DNA from: Actinomadura luteofluorescens | GTDB taxonomy: Bacteria > Actinomycetota > Actinomycetes > Streptosporangiales > Streptosporangiaceae | Reading direction: 5' to 3' | Length of the DNA: 64,000 nucleotides | NCBI RefSeq assembly: GCF_013409365.1 | Contig: NZ_JACCBA010000001.1 | Location: 2,170,001-2,234,000 of the forward strand | Shown here: positions 37,642 through 45,747 of the stretch, piece by piece | Numbering within the stretch: the first letter of the stretch is position 1 | How the letters are laid out: the number at the start of each line of letters is the position of its first letter | Position numbers and translations under genes: made by a program | Notes under the pieces: model-generated | What the model saw: only the letters and a program-made list of their open reading frames with translations | Told to the model about the DNA's origin: nothing | The model's database searches: none

Positions 37642-38372
37642 GGTTCGAGGGAAAGGTCGCGGTCGTCACCGGGGCCGCGCAGGGAATCGGCGAGGCGTAC
37701 GCGCGGGCGCTGGCGTCCGAGGGCGCCCGCGTGGTCGTCGCGGACGTGGACGAGCGCGGCCGGGACGTCGCGGACGACATCAAGGGCCTGTTCGTGCGGA
37801 CGGACGTGTCCGACCCCGCGTCCGTGGACGCCATGGCCGAGGCGACCGTGGAGCGGTTCGGCGGGATCGACCACCTCGTCAACAACGCCGCCATCTTCGG
37901 GACGATGAAGCTGGACTTCCTCTTCACCGTCGACTGGGACTACTACAAGAAGTTCATGTCGGTGAACATGGACGGCGCGCTTCTGTGCGCGCGCGCCTGC
38001 CACCCCCACATGCAGGCGCGCGGCGGCGGCTCCATCGTCAACCAGTCGTCCACGGCGGCGTGGCAGTACTCGGGCTTCTACGGGCTGGCCAAGGTCGGCG
38101 TCAACGGCCTCACGCAGCAGCTCGCGCACGAGCTGGGCAGCATGAACATCCGCGTGAACGCGATCGCGCCGGGCCCGATCGACACCGAGGCCAACCGGGC
38201 GGTCGTGCCGGGGAACATGTCGCAGAAGATCGTCCGGGACAGGATGGCGCTCAAGCGGATGGGGTCGCCCGGGGACCTGGTGGGCGCCTGCCTGTTCCTG
38301 CTGTCGGACGACGCCGCGTGGATCACCGGTCAGATCGTCAACGTCGACGGCGGCGAGGTGTTCCGGGCATGA
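37638..38372 (+). CDS. short-chain dehydrogenase (Rv0769-like)
   Basis: 244 residues. TGAAQGIGEAYARAL cofactor loop, NNAAIFG, catalytic Ser/Tyr/Lys in QSSTAAWQYSGFYGLAKVG and PGPIDTEA. NAD(P)-dependent dehydrogenase, second gene of the aldA operon, coupled on both sides by GTGA and ATGA overlaps. Confidence 0.94.
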
Positions 38373-39244
38373 GCGAGGCGCGCGTCCCCCCGGAGGGTGA
38401 GCGCATGGCGGTCGGCTTCGTCGGGCTCGGGCAGATGGGGGCGCCGATGGCGGCCCATCTGGCGGGCGCGGGGCTGACGGTGTACGACGCGCGGGCCGAG
38501 GCGATGGCGCCGCTGGTGAAGGCGGGGGCGCGGGCCGCGAAGAGCGTCGCCGAGGTCGCCGCGCACTGCGACCTGGTCTCGGTCATGGTCCGGGACGACG
38601 CCCAGGTGGTGGAGGTGGGCGAGGAGGTGCTCGCGAGCGCCCGTCCGGGCACGGTCCTGGCGGTCCACTCGACGATCCGGGCGCGGACCGCCGAGGACCT
38701 GGCCGCGCGAGCGCGGCGCTACGGGATCGAGGTGGTGGACGCGCCGGTGAGCGGCGGGTTCATGGGGGCGAGCGCGGGGAGCCTCGCGGTCATGGTCGGC
38801 GGGACGGACGAGGCGTTCGGGCGCTGCCGCGAGCCGTTCGGCGCCTGGGCGGACCTCGTCCTGCACATGGGGCCGGTCGGCGCGGGCACCCGCACGAAGC
38901 TGGCCCGCAACATGCTGCACTTCATCTCGTTCACCGCGGCGGCGGAGGCGCAGCGGCTCGCGGAGGCGTCCGGGGTGTCGCTGCGCAAGCTCGGCCGCGT
39001 CGTCCGGCACACCGACGCGATCACCGGCGGCGCGGGCTCGATCATGCTGCGGCCGACGACCGCGCCGCTGGCTCCGGACGACGATCTGTACGACATCCTG
39101 CGGCACACGCGGGACCTCGGTGAGAAGGACCTGTCGCTCGCGCTGGAGCTGGCGGACGAGCTGGGGGTCGACGTCCCGCTCGCCCGGATCGCTCTCGATC
39201 GGTTCGGTGCGGGTCTTGGTCTGGTGGGAGAGGCCGATGACTGA
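38369..39244 (+). CDS. 3-hydroxyisobutyrate dehydrogenase-like protein (Rv0770-like)
   Basis: 291 residues. Rossmann GFVGLGQMGAPMAAHL, substrate loop DAPVSGGFMGASAG and catalytic Lys in GTRTKLARNMLHF. Beta-hydroxyacid dehydrogenase that uses NAD(P). ATG 38369 overlaps the previous stop (ATGA); a second in-frame ATG at 38405 carries its own GGAGG, so a 279-residue form is equally possible. Confidence 0.93.
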   Translation: MSEARVPPEGERMAVGFVGLGQMGAPMAAHLAGAGLTVYDARAEAMAPLVKAGARAAKSVAEVAAHCDLVSVMVRDDAQVVEVGEEVLASARPGTVLAVHSTIRARTAEDLAARARRYGIEVVDAPVSGGFMGASAGSLAVMVGGTDEAFGRCREPFGAWADLVLHMGPVGAGTRTKLARNMLHFISFTAAAEAQRLAEASGVSLRKLGRVVRHTDAITGGAGSIMLRPTTAPLAPDDDLYDILRHTRDLGEKDLSLALELADELGVDVPLARIALDRFGAGLGLVGEADD

Positions 39245-39321
39245 GCGAAGCGAACCGGGGGGCGTGGGGGGTCGGCCCCCCACAGAGAACACGCCTGAGC
39301 AAAGCGAACCAGGGGGCGTGG
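39242..39321 (+). repeat. 26-nt direct repeat with GC hairpin at gene junction
   Basis: TGAGCGAAGCGAACCGG... (39242-39267) recurs at 39296-39321 with two changes, offset 54 nt. Between them GGGGGG-TCGG-CCCCCC (39266-39281) forms a hairpin. The offset is a multiple of three, so an open frame survives. Probably a repeat insertion or local duplication ahead of the next gene. Confidence 0.7.
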
Positions 39322-39689
39322 AGGGGCGGCGGGAGCGCGGGCTGGAGATGATGCGCCGGGTGTACGGGTGGGAGGTGTCGGACGGGCCCGGCGACTTCTT
39401 CGGGATCACCGTGGAGCACCTCTTCGGCGACATCTGGACGCGGCCCGGGCTGAGCATGCGCGACCGGCGGCTGCTGCTCGTCGGGGTCCTCGCCGGTCAG
39501 GGGCTGAACGACGTCCTCGACATCCAGATCCCGGCGGCGCTGGCCAACGGGGAGCTGTCCCCGGACGAGCTGCGCGAGATCGGCGTCTTCCTCACCCACT
39601 ACATCGGCTGGCCGCTCGGGTCGAAGCTGAGCGTCCAGATCGACACGCTGATCGCGAGGCACGAGAAGCGCGCCCGGCGGGACGGCTAG
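39318..39689 (+). CDS. carboxymuconolactone decarboxylase-family protein (Rv0771-like)
   Basis: 123 residues from GTG 39318 (MEGRRERGLEMMRRVYGWEV), with AGGGGG just upstream; this start matches family length. ATG 39237 is also in frame, overlaps the previous gene and would add 27 residues encoded by the 26-nt repeats (ERSEPGGVGGRPP). Core: DIWTRPGLSMRDRRLLLVGVLAGQG, AALANGELSPDELREIGVFLTHYIGWP. Not the Cys-based AhpD type. Last gene of the aldA operon. Confidence 0.9.
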   Translation: MEGRRERGLEMMRRVYGWEVSDGPGDFFGITVEHLFGDIWTRPGLSMRDRRLLLVGVLAGQGLNDVLDIQIPAALANGELSPDELREIGVFLTHYIGWPLGSKLSVQIDTLIARHEKRARRDG

Positions 39690-39690
39690 G

Positions 39691-39850
39691 GCCTGTCTCG
39701 AAGTGGCCCCGGCCACGCGCGCGAACGCGTGACCTGCCCGGTGGAGCGAAGCCGGAGGCGAGCGGAACCGGGCAGATCGCGAAGCGATGCCGCGTTCGCC
39801 CAGGCCCGGTCACGCAGCGAGCCGCAAGGCGAGCGAAGTGGGCCGGGACG
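39691..39850. repeat. nested palindromic repeat R2
   Basis: Contains GCGAACGCG (39721-39729) pairing with CGCGTTCGC (39791-39799) and, inside it, CTGCCCGGT (39734-39742) with ACCGGGCAG (39767-39775). A stretch CGCAGCGAGCCGCAAGGCGAGC is shared with family R1, so the two are related. It fills the gap between the convergent decarboxylase-like and acetamidase-like genes and may terminate both. Confidence 0.7.
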
Positions 39851-39862
39851 TGGAAACACTGC

Positions 39863-40435
39863 CTAGCACAGGCGCGGGGTCGGGTCGGGCATCAGCATCG
39901 GCCCGGTCACGCGGAACCGTTCGACGCCCTGCCGGGTGAGGCTGACGCGCAGGTCGATCCAGCCGGCGGCGCCGGGCTCGCCGCATTCGTAGGCGCCTCT
40001 GCGCGGGAAGTGCAGGTCGCCCACCGACAGCTTCGCGCCTCGGACGTGCACCGGCAGCAGGAGGCGGGAGCCTGCGGACAGGGGGGCGATGAGGCATCCG
40101 CCCACGTCGCGGCCGCGCGCGTCGCCGGGGACGGCGACGGGGCCGGACGGCGCGCAGCCGATGATCCCGGGGTGGCCGCCGGCGTCGCGGGCGCCTCCGG
40201 GGCGCCCGACGGCCAGCACGTCCACCACGATCACGTCGCCGGGTTCGGCTCCGACGACGACGAGCGGGCCGCACAGCAGGGTCCCGAGGCCGGGTTCCCG
40301 GCCGGGGCACTCCATCCGGACGGACCCGCCCGTGATGACCTCCGCCACGCCCGGGATGTCGGGGTGCCAGTGGGAGTGTCCGAGAACGTCCCGCATCCCG
40401 GGGTCGCCGAGGTCGAACATGGCTGGTGAGGGCAT
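39863..40435 (-). CDS. short acetamidase/formamidase-family protein
   Basis: 190 residues, about half the usual FmdA/AmdA length. Family marks: GDVIVVDVLAVGRPGG, HPGIIGCAPSG and GRDVGGCLIAPLSAGSRLLLPVHVRGAKLSVGDLHFPRRGAYECG. The N-terminal half of the normal enzyme is missing and the GDxH-like region is altered (VGDLHF), so amide hydrolysis is uncertain. ATG 40433-40435 with AGGAG 10 nt upstream. Possibly a compact family member rather than a wreck, since no frameshift is seen. Confidence 0.75.
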   Translation of the reverse strand: MPSPAMFDLGDPGMRDVLGHSHWHPDIPGVAEVITGGSVRMECPGREPGLGTLLCGPLVVVGAEPGDVIVVDVLAVGRPGGARDAGGHPGIIGCAPSGPVAVPGDARGRDVGGCLIAPLSAGSRLLLPVHVRGAKLSVGDLHFPRRGAYECGEPGAAGWIDLRVSLTRQGVERFRVTGPMLMPDPTPRLC

Positions 40436-40594
40436 CGGGCAGTGCTCCTTCCGGCAGGGGACAGGCGATGCTCCGATCGTGCCCAGCCGCTGTTTCCGGA
40501 CGGTTTCGGCGCGCTGACGCTCGCGTAAGACGGCCTTCACCGGAAAACGCCGCCCTCCGGGGAACCAGGCGGCGAGGGCGGGCGTCCAAAGTCC

Positions 40595-42454
40595 ATGCGT
40601 GGTCGCATCTTCCTCCCGGTCGCGACGACGCTCCTGCTTGCCGGGACCGCCGCGTGCACCCCGTCCGAGCAGGCCCCCGACCGGGACGCCGAGGCCCCGC
40701 CGGTCCGGCTCGTCGCCTATCGGGGCTGCGACGCGCTGCTCGACGAGCTGCGCCGCGCCACCCTGGACAAGGTCGGCCCGTACGGGCTCGGTGGCGTGCC
40801 GGTCGACGGCATCGAGGCGCTGGCGAAGGCGCCGAGCGCGGGCAAGGTGCCCGGGGCTCCCGCGCCCGCTCCGGAGCACTCCACGACGAACTCGCACGAA
40901 CCGGGCGCGGACGAGCCCGATCTCGTGAAGACCGACGGCCGCAGGATCGTCGCGTTCGCCCAGGGGCGCCTCAGGATCGTCGACCCGGCATCGCGCAAGG
41001 TGACGCACACACTGGAACTGCCGGGCGGCACCCGCTACGACAGCGGGGAACTCCTGCTCAGCGGTGACCGCGTTCTCGTGCTCACCCGGCAGGCCAGAGC
41101 CATCCCGTTCGAAGGGCCGGGACGGCCGTTGCCGGGCCGAACGCTGCCCGAGCCGACGCAGACGACGCGCCTCACGCTGGTCGATCTGTCCGGCAGGCCG
41201 AAGGTCGCCGGGACGATGACGTCCGGCGCCGACTACCTGGACGCGCGGCAGACCGGCTCTACCGTCCGCGTGGTGATGAGGTCCCTGCCGCGCATCGACT
41301 TCCCCGGCGGCGACAGCGAGAAGAAGTCCGTCACGGCGAACCGGGAGGCCGTGCGGAGGGCCCCGCTTGAGGCCTGGCTCCCGTCCTTCGACGTGGAGGG
41401 CGGGACGTCGTACAGAACGCCGTGCGACCAGGTCAGCCGCCCGTCCTCGTACGCGGGTTCCTCGATGCTGACCATGCTGACCTTCGACCTCGCGAAGGGC
41501 CTCGGCGACCCGCAGCCGGTCGCGATGACCGCCGACGGCTCGACCGTCTACGGCAACGGGGAGAGCCTTTACGTCACCGGCACTCCCCCGGCTCTGTTCG
41601 GGTGGCCGCGCAAGAAGGTGGTCGAGCCGCGTACGGACATCTACAAGTTCGACATCCGCGATAGCGGGCGCCCCAGCTACGTCGCCTCAGGCTCGGTGAA
41701 GGGCTTTCTCCTCAACCAGTACTCGATGTCGGAGCACGAGGGGAACCTGCGTCTGGCCGCGACGACCAGCCGGATCGAACCCGGCAGCAGGGCGTCGCAG
41801 AGCTCGGTGTACGTCCTGGCCCAGCACGGCCCGCGACTCGACCAGATCGGACGGCTCGACGGTCTCGGCAAGGGCGAGCAGATCCGCTCCGTGCGGTTCA
41901 TCGGCGCCACCGGCTACGTCGTGACGTTCCGGCAGACCGACCCGCTGTACGTCGTCGACCTCCGCGACCCCCGCCGTCCCCGGACCACCGGCCAGCTCAA
42001 GATCAACGGCTTCTCCGCCTACCTGCACCCGACGGCGGACGGGAAGCTGCTCGGCGTGGGCCAGGACGCCGACGCCTCCGGCCGGACGAGCGGCCTCCAG
42101 GTGTCCCTCTTCGACGTCTCCGCCGGGCCCCGCAGGCTGGACGCCTACAAGCTCCCCGGGGCCGCCTCCCAGGCGGAGTTCGACCCGCACGCGTTCCTGT
42201 ACTGGCCGAAGACGGGCCTCACGGCCGTCCCGGTGACGCCGCGGGACGGCGGCCCGCCCGAGACCCTCGTCCTCAAAGTCACTGGCGCGGGCGTAACGAA
42301 GCTCGGATCCGTCCGGCCTCCGGGCAAGCATCCCGGCGACGGCGCCGGCCGCTCGCTCGTCATCGGCGACACCCTCTGGACGTTCTCCGGCGCGGGCGCG
42401 CACGCCGTCGACGCGTCCACCCTCAAGGGCGGCGACTGGCTCGCCTACCGCTAG
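40595..42454 (+). CDS. secreted lipoprotein with C-terminal beta-propeller (PF09826-like)
   Basis: 619 residues. Lipobox LLAGTAAC with Cys26, then GYDALLDELRRA-like region, ...HSTTNSHEPGADEPDLVKTDGRRIVAFAQGRLRIVD, a hallmark of the Beta_propel family, and repeated blade motifs (FDIRDSGRP, VVDLRDPRRPRTTGQLKINGFSAYLHP, SLFDVSAGPRRLD). Anchored outside the membrane; function unknown. Its stop TAG sits in the CTAG target of the adjacent IS481-type element, which has left the gene intact. Confidence 0.92.
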   Translation: MRGRIFLPVATTLLLAGTAACTPSEQAPDRDAEAPPVRLVAYRGCDALLDELRRATLDKVGPYGLGGVPVDGIEALAKAPSAGKVPGAPAPAPEHSTTNSHEPGADEPDLVKTDGRRIVAFAQGRLRIVDPASRKVTHTLELPGGTRYDSGELLLSGDRVLVLTRQARAIPFEGPGRPLPGRTLPEPTQTTRLTLVDLSGRPKVAGTMTSGADYLDARQTGSTVRVVMRSLPRIDFPGGDSEKKSVTANREAVRRAPLEAWLPSFDVEGGTSYRTPCDQVSRPSSYAGSSMLTMLTFDLAKGLGDPQPVAMTADGSTVYGNGESLYVTGTPPALFGWPRKKVVEPRTDIYKFDIRDSGRPSYVASGSVKGFLLNQYSMSEHEGNLRLAATTSRIEPGSRASQSSVYVLAQHGPRLDQIGRLDGLGKGEQIRSVRFIGATGYVVTFRQTDPLYVVDLRDPRRPRTTGQLKINGFSAYLHPTADGKLLGVGQDADASGRTSGLQVSLFDVSAGPRRLDAYKLPGAASQAEFDPHAFLYWPKTGLTAVPVTPRDGGPPETLVLKVTGAGVTKLGSVRPPGKHPGDGAGRSLVIGDTLWTFSGAGAHAVDASTLKGGDWLAYR

Positions 42455-42509
42455 CTGTACTTGGCCATGATCTTGGTGACACCTGACCGGTAGGTCTTTG
42501 ATCAGCAAG

Positions 42510-42563
42510 AGGACCTCCTGGCGTAGTGGAGTTTCACCGACTTCACCGTCACCAGGAGGTCCT
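42510..42563 (+). promoter_or_regulatory. hairpin that sequesters the transposase ribosome site
   Basis: AGGACCTCCTGG (42510-42521) is perfectly complementary to CCAGGAGGTCCT (42552-42563), with a 30-nt loop. The Shine-Dalgarno AGGAGG (42554-42559) is inside the 3' arm, 5 nt before GTG 42565. A read-through transcript from outside would fold the hairpin and block translation; one starting inside the loop would not. Confidence 0.75.
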
Positions 42564-42564
42564 T

Positions 42565-43530
42565 GTGGGTCACGCTAATGCCCGGCTGACGCTTCATGGC
42601 AGATGTCTACTGGTTCGCCGTGTCGTGTTCGACCGGCGTGCGGTCGCGCACGTCGCCGCCGAGCTCGGGGTGTCGCGGCAATGCGCGCACCGGTGGGTCC
42701 GACGGTTCCGTGACCAAGGCTGGGCCGGGCTGGCCGAGCGGCGCAGCGGGCCGCGCGCGTGCCCGTCCCGGACCCCGGTCAAGACCGAGGAGCGGGTGCT
42801 GGCCGCCCGAGATGAGTTGCGTGCCGGGCCCGACCACATCGCGGCGGCCACCGGAGTGCCGGCCCGCACCGTCACCCGGATCCTGCGCCGTCACGGTGTG
42901 CCGGTGCTGGCGGCCTGCGACCCGCTGACCGGCACCCGGATCCGCGCGTCCCGCGCGAGCGAGCGCCGCTACGAGCACGACGCACCGGGCGAGATGATCC
43001 ACCTGGACGTCAAGAAACTCGGCCGCATCCCCGACGGCGGCGGCTGGCGGGCACACGGCCGCGGCCAAGCCGTCCGCGTCCGCGGCATCGGCTACGACTT
43101 CGTCCACACCGCCATCGACGACCACACCCGCCTGGCCTACGCCGAAGTCCTGCCCGACGAGAAAGGCACCACCACCGCCGCCTTCCTCACCCGAGCCGCA
43201 GCGTTCTTCGCCGGCCACGGCATCACCCGGATCCACCGGGTGCTCACCGACAACGCCAAGAACTACCGCGTCTCGGCCGCCTTCCAGCAGGCCTGCGCCC
43301 AACTGGGCGCCCGCCAAAAGTTCACCCGACCCCGCCATCCCTGGACCAACGGCAAAGCCGAACGCCTCAACCGCACCCTGGCCACCGAATGGGCCTACCG
43401 GCGCCCCTACACCAGCAACGACCAACGCACCCAAGCCCTCAAGCCCTGGCTGGAGCACTACAACACCACACGCCCCCACTCGGCCCTGGGCGGCAAGCCA
43501 CCCATCACCCGACTGTCACCAAGATCATGA
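42565..43530 (+). CDS. IS481-family transposase
   Basis: 321 residues from GTG 42565 (MGHANARLTLHGRCLLVRRV), the usual family start, with AGGAGG upstream; GTG 42526 is a longer alternative without a site. N-terminal HTH (VAAELGVSRQCAHRWVRRFRDQG), then an rve-type catalytic core with Asp in MIHLDVKKLGRI, Asp in VLTDNAKNY and Glu in GKAERLNRTL. Catalyses cut or copy of the element. Intact. Confidence 0.94.
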   Translation: MGHANARLTLHGRCLLVRRVVFDRRAVAHVAAELGVSRQCAHRWVRRFRDQGWAGLAERRSGPRACPSRTPVKTEERVLAARDELRAGPDHIAAATGVPARTVTRILRRHGVPVLAACDPLTGTRIRASRASERRYEHDAPGEMIHLDVKKLGRIPDGGGWRAHGRGQAVRVRGIGYDFVHTAIDDHTRLAYAEVLPDEKGTTTAAFLTRAAAFFAGHGITRIHRVLTDNAKNYRVSAAFQQACAQLGARQKFTRPRHPWTNGKAERLNRTLATEWAYRRPYTSNDQRTQALKPWLEHYNTTRPHSALGGKPPITRLSPRS

Positions 43531-43540
43531 CCGAGTACAG

Positions 43541-44665
43541 CTAGCGCAGCCCCGTCGAGCGCTGGAGCGCCGTCTGGATGAGCCGGTCGACCAGCGCCGG
43601 GTAGTCCAGCCCCGTCGCGGCCCACATCTGCGGGAACGCCGACGCCGGGGTGAAGCCCGGCATCGTGTTGATCTCGTTGAGGATCCAGCGGCCGTCGGGC
43701 GTGTGGAAGAAGTCGACCCGGGCGAGGCCCTCGCAGTCGAGGGCGTCGAACGCCTGCACGGCGATGCGGCGGACCTCCTCGATCGCCGCGGGCGGCAGGT
43801 CCGGCGGGACGGCCATGGTGGTGGAGCCGTCGAGGTACTTCGTCTCGAAGTCGTAGAAGTCGTGCTCGCCCGCCATCAGCACCTCGGCGGGCAGGCTGAC
43901 CTCGGCCGGACCGTCGTCCACGCCCTGCAGGACGCCGCACTCGATCTCGCGGCCCTCGATGGCGCCCTCGACGATGACCTTCGGGTCGTGCTCGCGGGCC
44001 GTCTCGACGGCGGCCTCCAGGCCGGCCTCGTCGGTGACGCGGGTGATGCCCATGCTGGACCCGGCGCGGGCCGGCTTGACGAACACCGGCGTGCCGTCGG
44101 CGAGGCCGAGCTCCCTGATGATCTCGTCGAGCTTGCGCTTGCGCTCGCGCCGCCACTCGCGGTCGCCGACCAGCACGTAGGGGCCGACGGGCAGGCCGCG
44201 CGCCTGCCAGACGAGCTTCATGAACCCCTTGTCCATGCCGACCGCGCTGGCCAGCACGCCGGCGCCGACGTAGCGGATGCCGGCGAGGTCGAGCAGCCCC
44301 TGGATCGTGCCGTCCTCGCCGTAGGGGCCGTGCAGCAGCGGCAGGACCACGTCGACGTCGCCGAGGGTCGCGGGCACCTCGCCCGGCCGGACCACCATCA
44401 GGCCGCGGCTGTCGGGGTCGAACGGCAGCGCGAGGACGCCGCCCTCCGCGGTCACCTCCGGGAGCCGGCCGCCCTCGATCGCCAGGCGCAGGTCCGCGGG
44501 CGGGAGCACCCAGCGCCCGTCGCGGGCGATGCCGATCGGCACGACCTCGTACCGGTCCCGGTCGATGGCGGCCATGACGGCTCCCGCGGTGACGCAGGAG
44601 ATCGCGTGCTCTGAGCTGCGCCCGCCGAAGACCACCGCCACGCGGATCCTAGAAACCTGGGACAT
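43541..44665 (-). CDS. ddl: D-alanine--D-alanine ligase
   Basis: 374 residues. ATP-grasp with N-terminal VVFGGRSSEHAISC, LHGPYGEDGTIQG, PVFVKPARAGSSMGI and the metal-binding ARVDFFHTPDGRWILNEINTMPGFT. Makes D-Ala-D-Ala for peptidoglycan. The loop residue pair EHDFYDFETKY carries Tyr-type chemistry expected of a Dala-Dala (not D-lactate) enzyme; this is a reading from motif memory. Its TAG stop is regenerated by the IS target duplication. Confidence 0.96.
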   Translation of the reverse strand: MSQVSRIRVAVVFGGRSSEHAISCVTAGAVMAAIDRDRYEVVPIGIARDGRWVLPPADLRLAIEGGRLPEVTAEGGVLALPFDPDSRGLMVVRPGEVPATLGDVDVVLPLLHGPYGEDGTIQGLLDLAGIRYVGAGVLASAVGMDKGFMKLVWQARGLPVGPYVLVGDREWRRERKRKLDEIIRELGLADGTPVFVKPARAGSSMGITRVTDEAGLEAAVETAREHDPKVIVEGAIEGREIECGVLQGVDDGPAEVSLPAEVLMAGEHDFYDFETKYLDGSTTMAVPPDLPPAAIEEVRRIAVQAFDALDCEGLARVDFFHTPDGRWILNEINTMPGFTPASAFPQMWAATGLDYPALVDRLIQTALQRSTGLR

Positions 44666-44736
44666 GACGCCCGACCCTACCGGTGATCAGCACGGGTCGG
44701 CCACGAGCGAACCGGGCGCGGTGCGCGGTCATTCCG

Positions 44737-45747
44737 TCACACCCCGTACCGCTCGGGCTTGGGAGACCGCGAAATCAGCGAGATCGCCGCCTCCTTGATC
44801 GGGACGCCGCGGTGCAGCACGTCGGTGACGGCCTCGGTGATCGGCATCTCCACGTTGTGCTTGCGCGCGAGCTCCAGCACCGCCTCGGCCGACTTCACGC
44901 CCTCCGCGGTCTGCTTCGTGACGGCGATGACCTCGTCCAGCGTCATGCCGCGGCCGAGGTTCTCGCCGAACGTGCGGTTGCGCGCGAGCGGCGAGACGCA
45001 GGAGGCGACGAGGTCGCCCATGCCGGCCAGGCCCGCGAAGGTGTGCTCGTCGGCGCCGAGGGCGGCGCCGAGCCGGGCGATCTCGGCCAGCCCGCGGGTC
45101 ATCAGCAGCGCCTGGGTGTTGGAGCCGAACCCGAGCCCGACCGACATCCCGACGCACAGGGCGACGACGTTCTTCACCGCGCCGCCCAGCTCGACGCCGA
45201 TCACGTCCGTGGAGGTGTAGACGCGGAAGTAGGACGTCATGGTGGCGGCCTGCAGGCCGCGCGCGGCGTCCTCGTCCACGCACGCGGCGACGGCGGCGCT
45301 GGGCTCGCCGGTGGCGATCTCGCGCGCCACGTTCGGGCCGCTGAACACCGCGACCCGCTCCTCGGGGACGTCGGCGACCTCGCGGATCACCTCCGACATG
45401 CGGCGGGTGGTGCCGAGCTCGACGCCCTTCATCAGGCTGACCAGGACGGCCTCGCGCGGCAGCAGCGGGACCCAGCCGCCGAGGTTGTGCCGCAGCGTCT
45501 GCGCCGGGACGGCGAGCGCGACGAAGTCGGCGCCGCGCAGGGCCTCCGCCGGGTCCAGGGTCGCGCGGACGGTCTCGGGGAGCGGGACGCCCGGCAGGTA
45601 GTCGGCGTTCTCGTGCCGTTCGTTGATGCCCTCGACCACCTCGGGCCGGCGTCCCCACAGGACGACCTCGCCGCCGGCGTCGTGCAGCATCATCGCGAAC
45701 GTGGTGCCCCAGGAGCCGGAGCCCATCACCGCGGTACGGAAGGTCAC
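44737..45747 (-). CDS. gpsA: glycerol-3-phosphate dehydrogenase [NAD(P)+]
   Basis: 336 residues. VMGSGSWGTTFAMML, SLMKGVE, FSGPNVAREI, GAVKNVVALCVGMSVGLGFG and GLAGMGDLVASC. Reduces dihydroxyacetone phosphate to sn-glycerol-3-phosphate for phospholipids. GTG start overlaps the plsC stop (GTGA); plsC-gpsA-ddl is a typical actinobacterial operon. Confidence 0.97.
   Translation of the reverse strand: MTFRTAVMGSGSWGTTFAMMLHDAGGEVVLWGRRPEVVEGINERHENADYLPGVPLPETVRATLDPAEALRGADFVALAVPAQTLRHNLGGWVPLLPREAVLVSLMKGVELGTTRRMSEVIREVADVPEERVAVFSGPNVAREIATGEPSAAVAACVDEDAARGLQAATMTSYFRVYTSTDVIGVELGGAVKNVVALCVGMSVGLGFGSNTQALLMTRGLAEIARLGAALGADEHTFAGLAGMGDLVASCVSPLARNRTFGENLGRGMTLDEVIAVTKQTAEGVKSAEAVLELARKHNVEMPITEAVTDVLHRGVPIKEAAISLISRSPKPERYGV

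Larger units (their letters stand above)
42456..43539 (+). mobile_element. IS481-family insertion sequence, 1084 bp, complete
   Basis: Terminal inverted repeats 42456-42481 and 43514-43539 match at 24 of 26 positions and begin TGTAC. One intact DDE transposase gene and a 6-bp duplication on both sides. No decay is visible, so the insertion looks recent. Confidence 0.93.
42450..43545. repeat. 6-bp target site duplication GCTAGC flanking the IS
   Basis: GCTAGC at 42450-42455 and again at 43540-43545, directly outside the terminal inverted repeats. Matches the NCTAGN target preference known for IS481-type elements. Confidence 0.9.
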
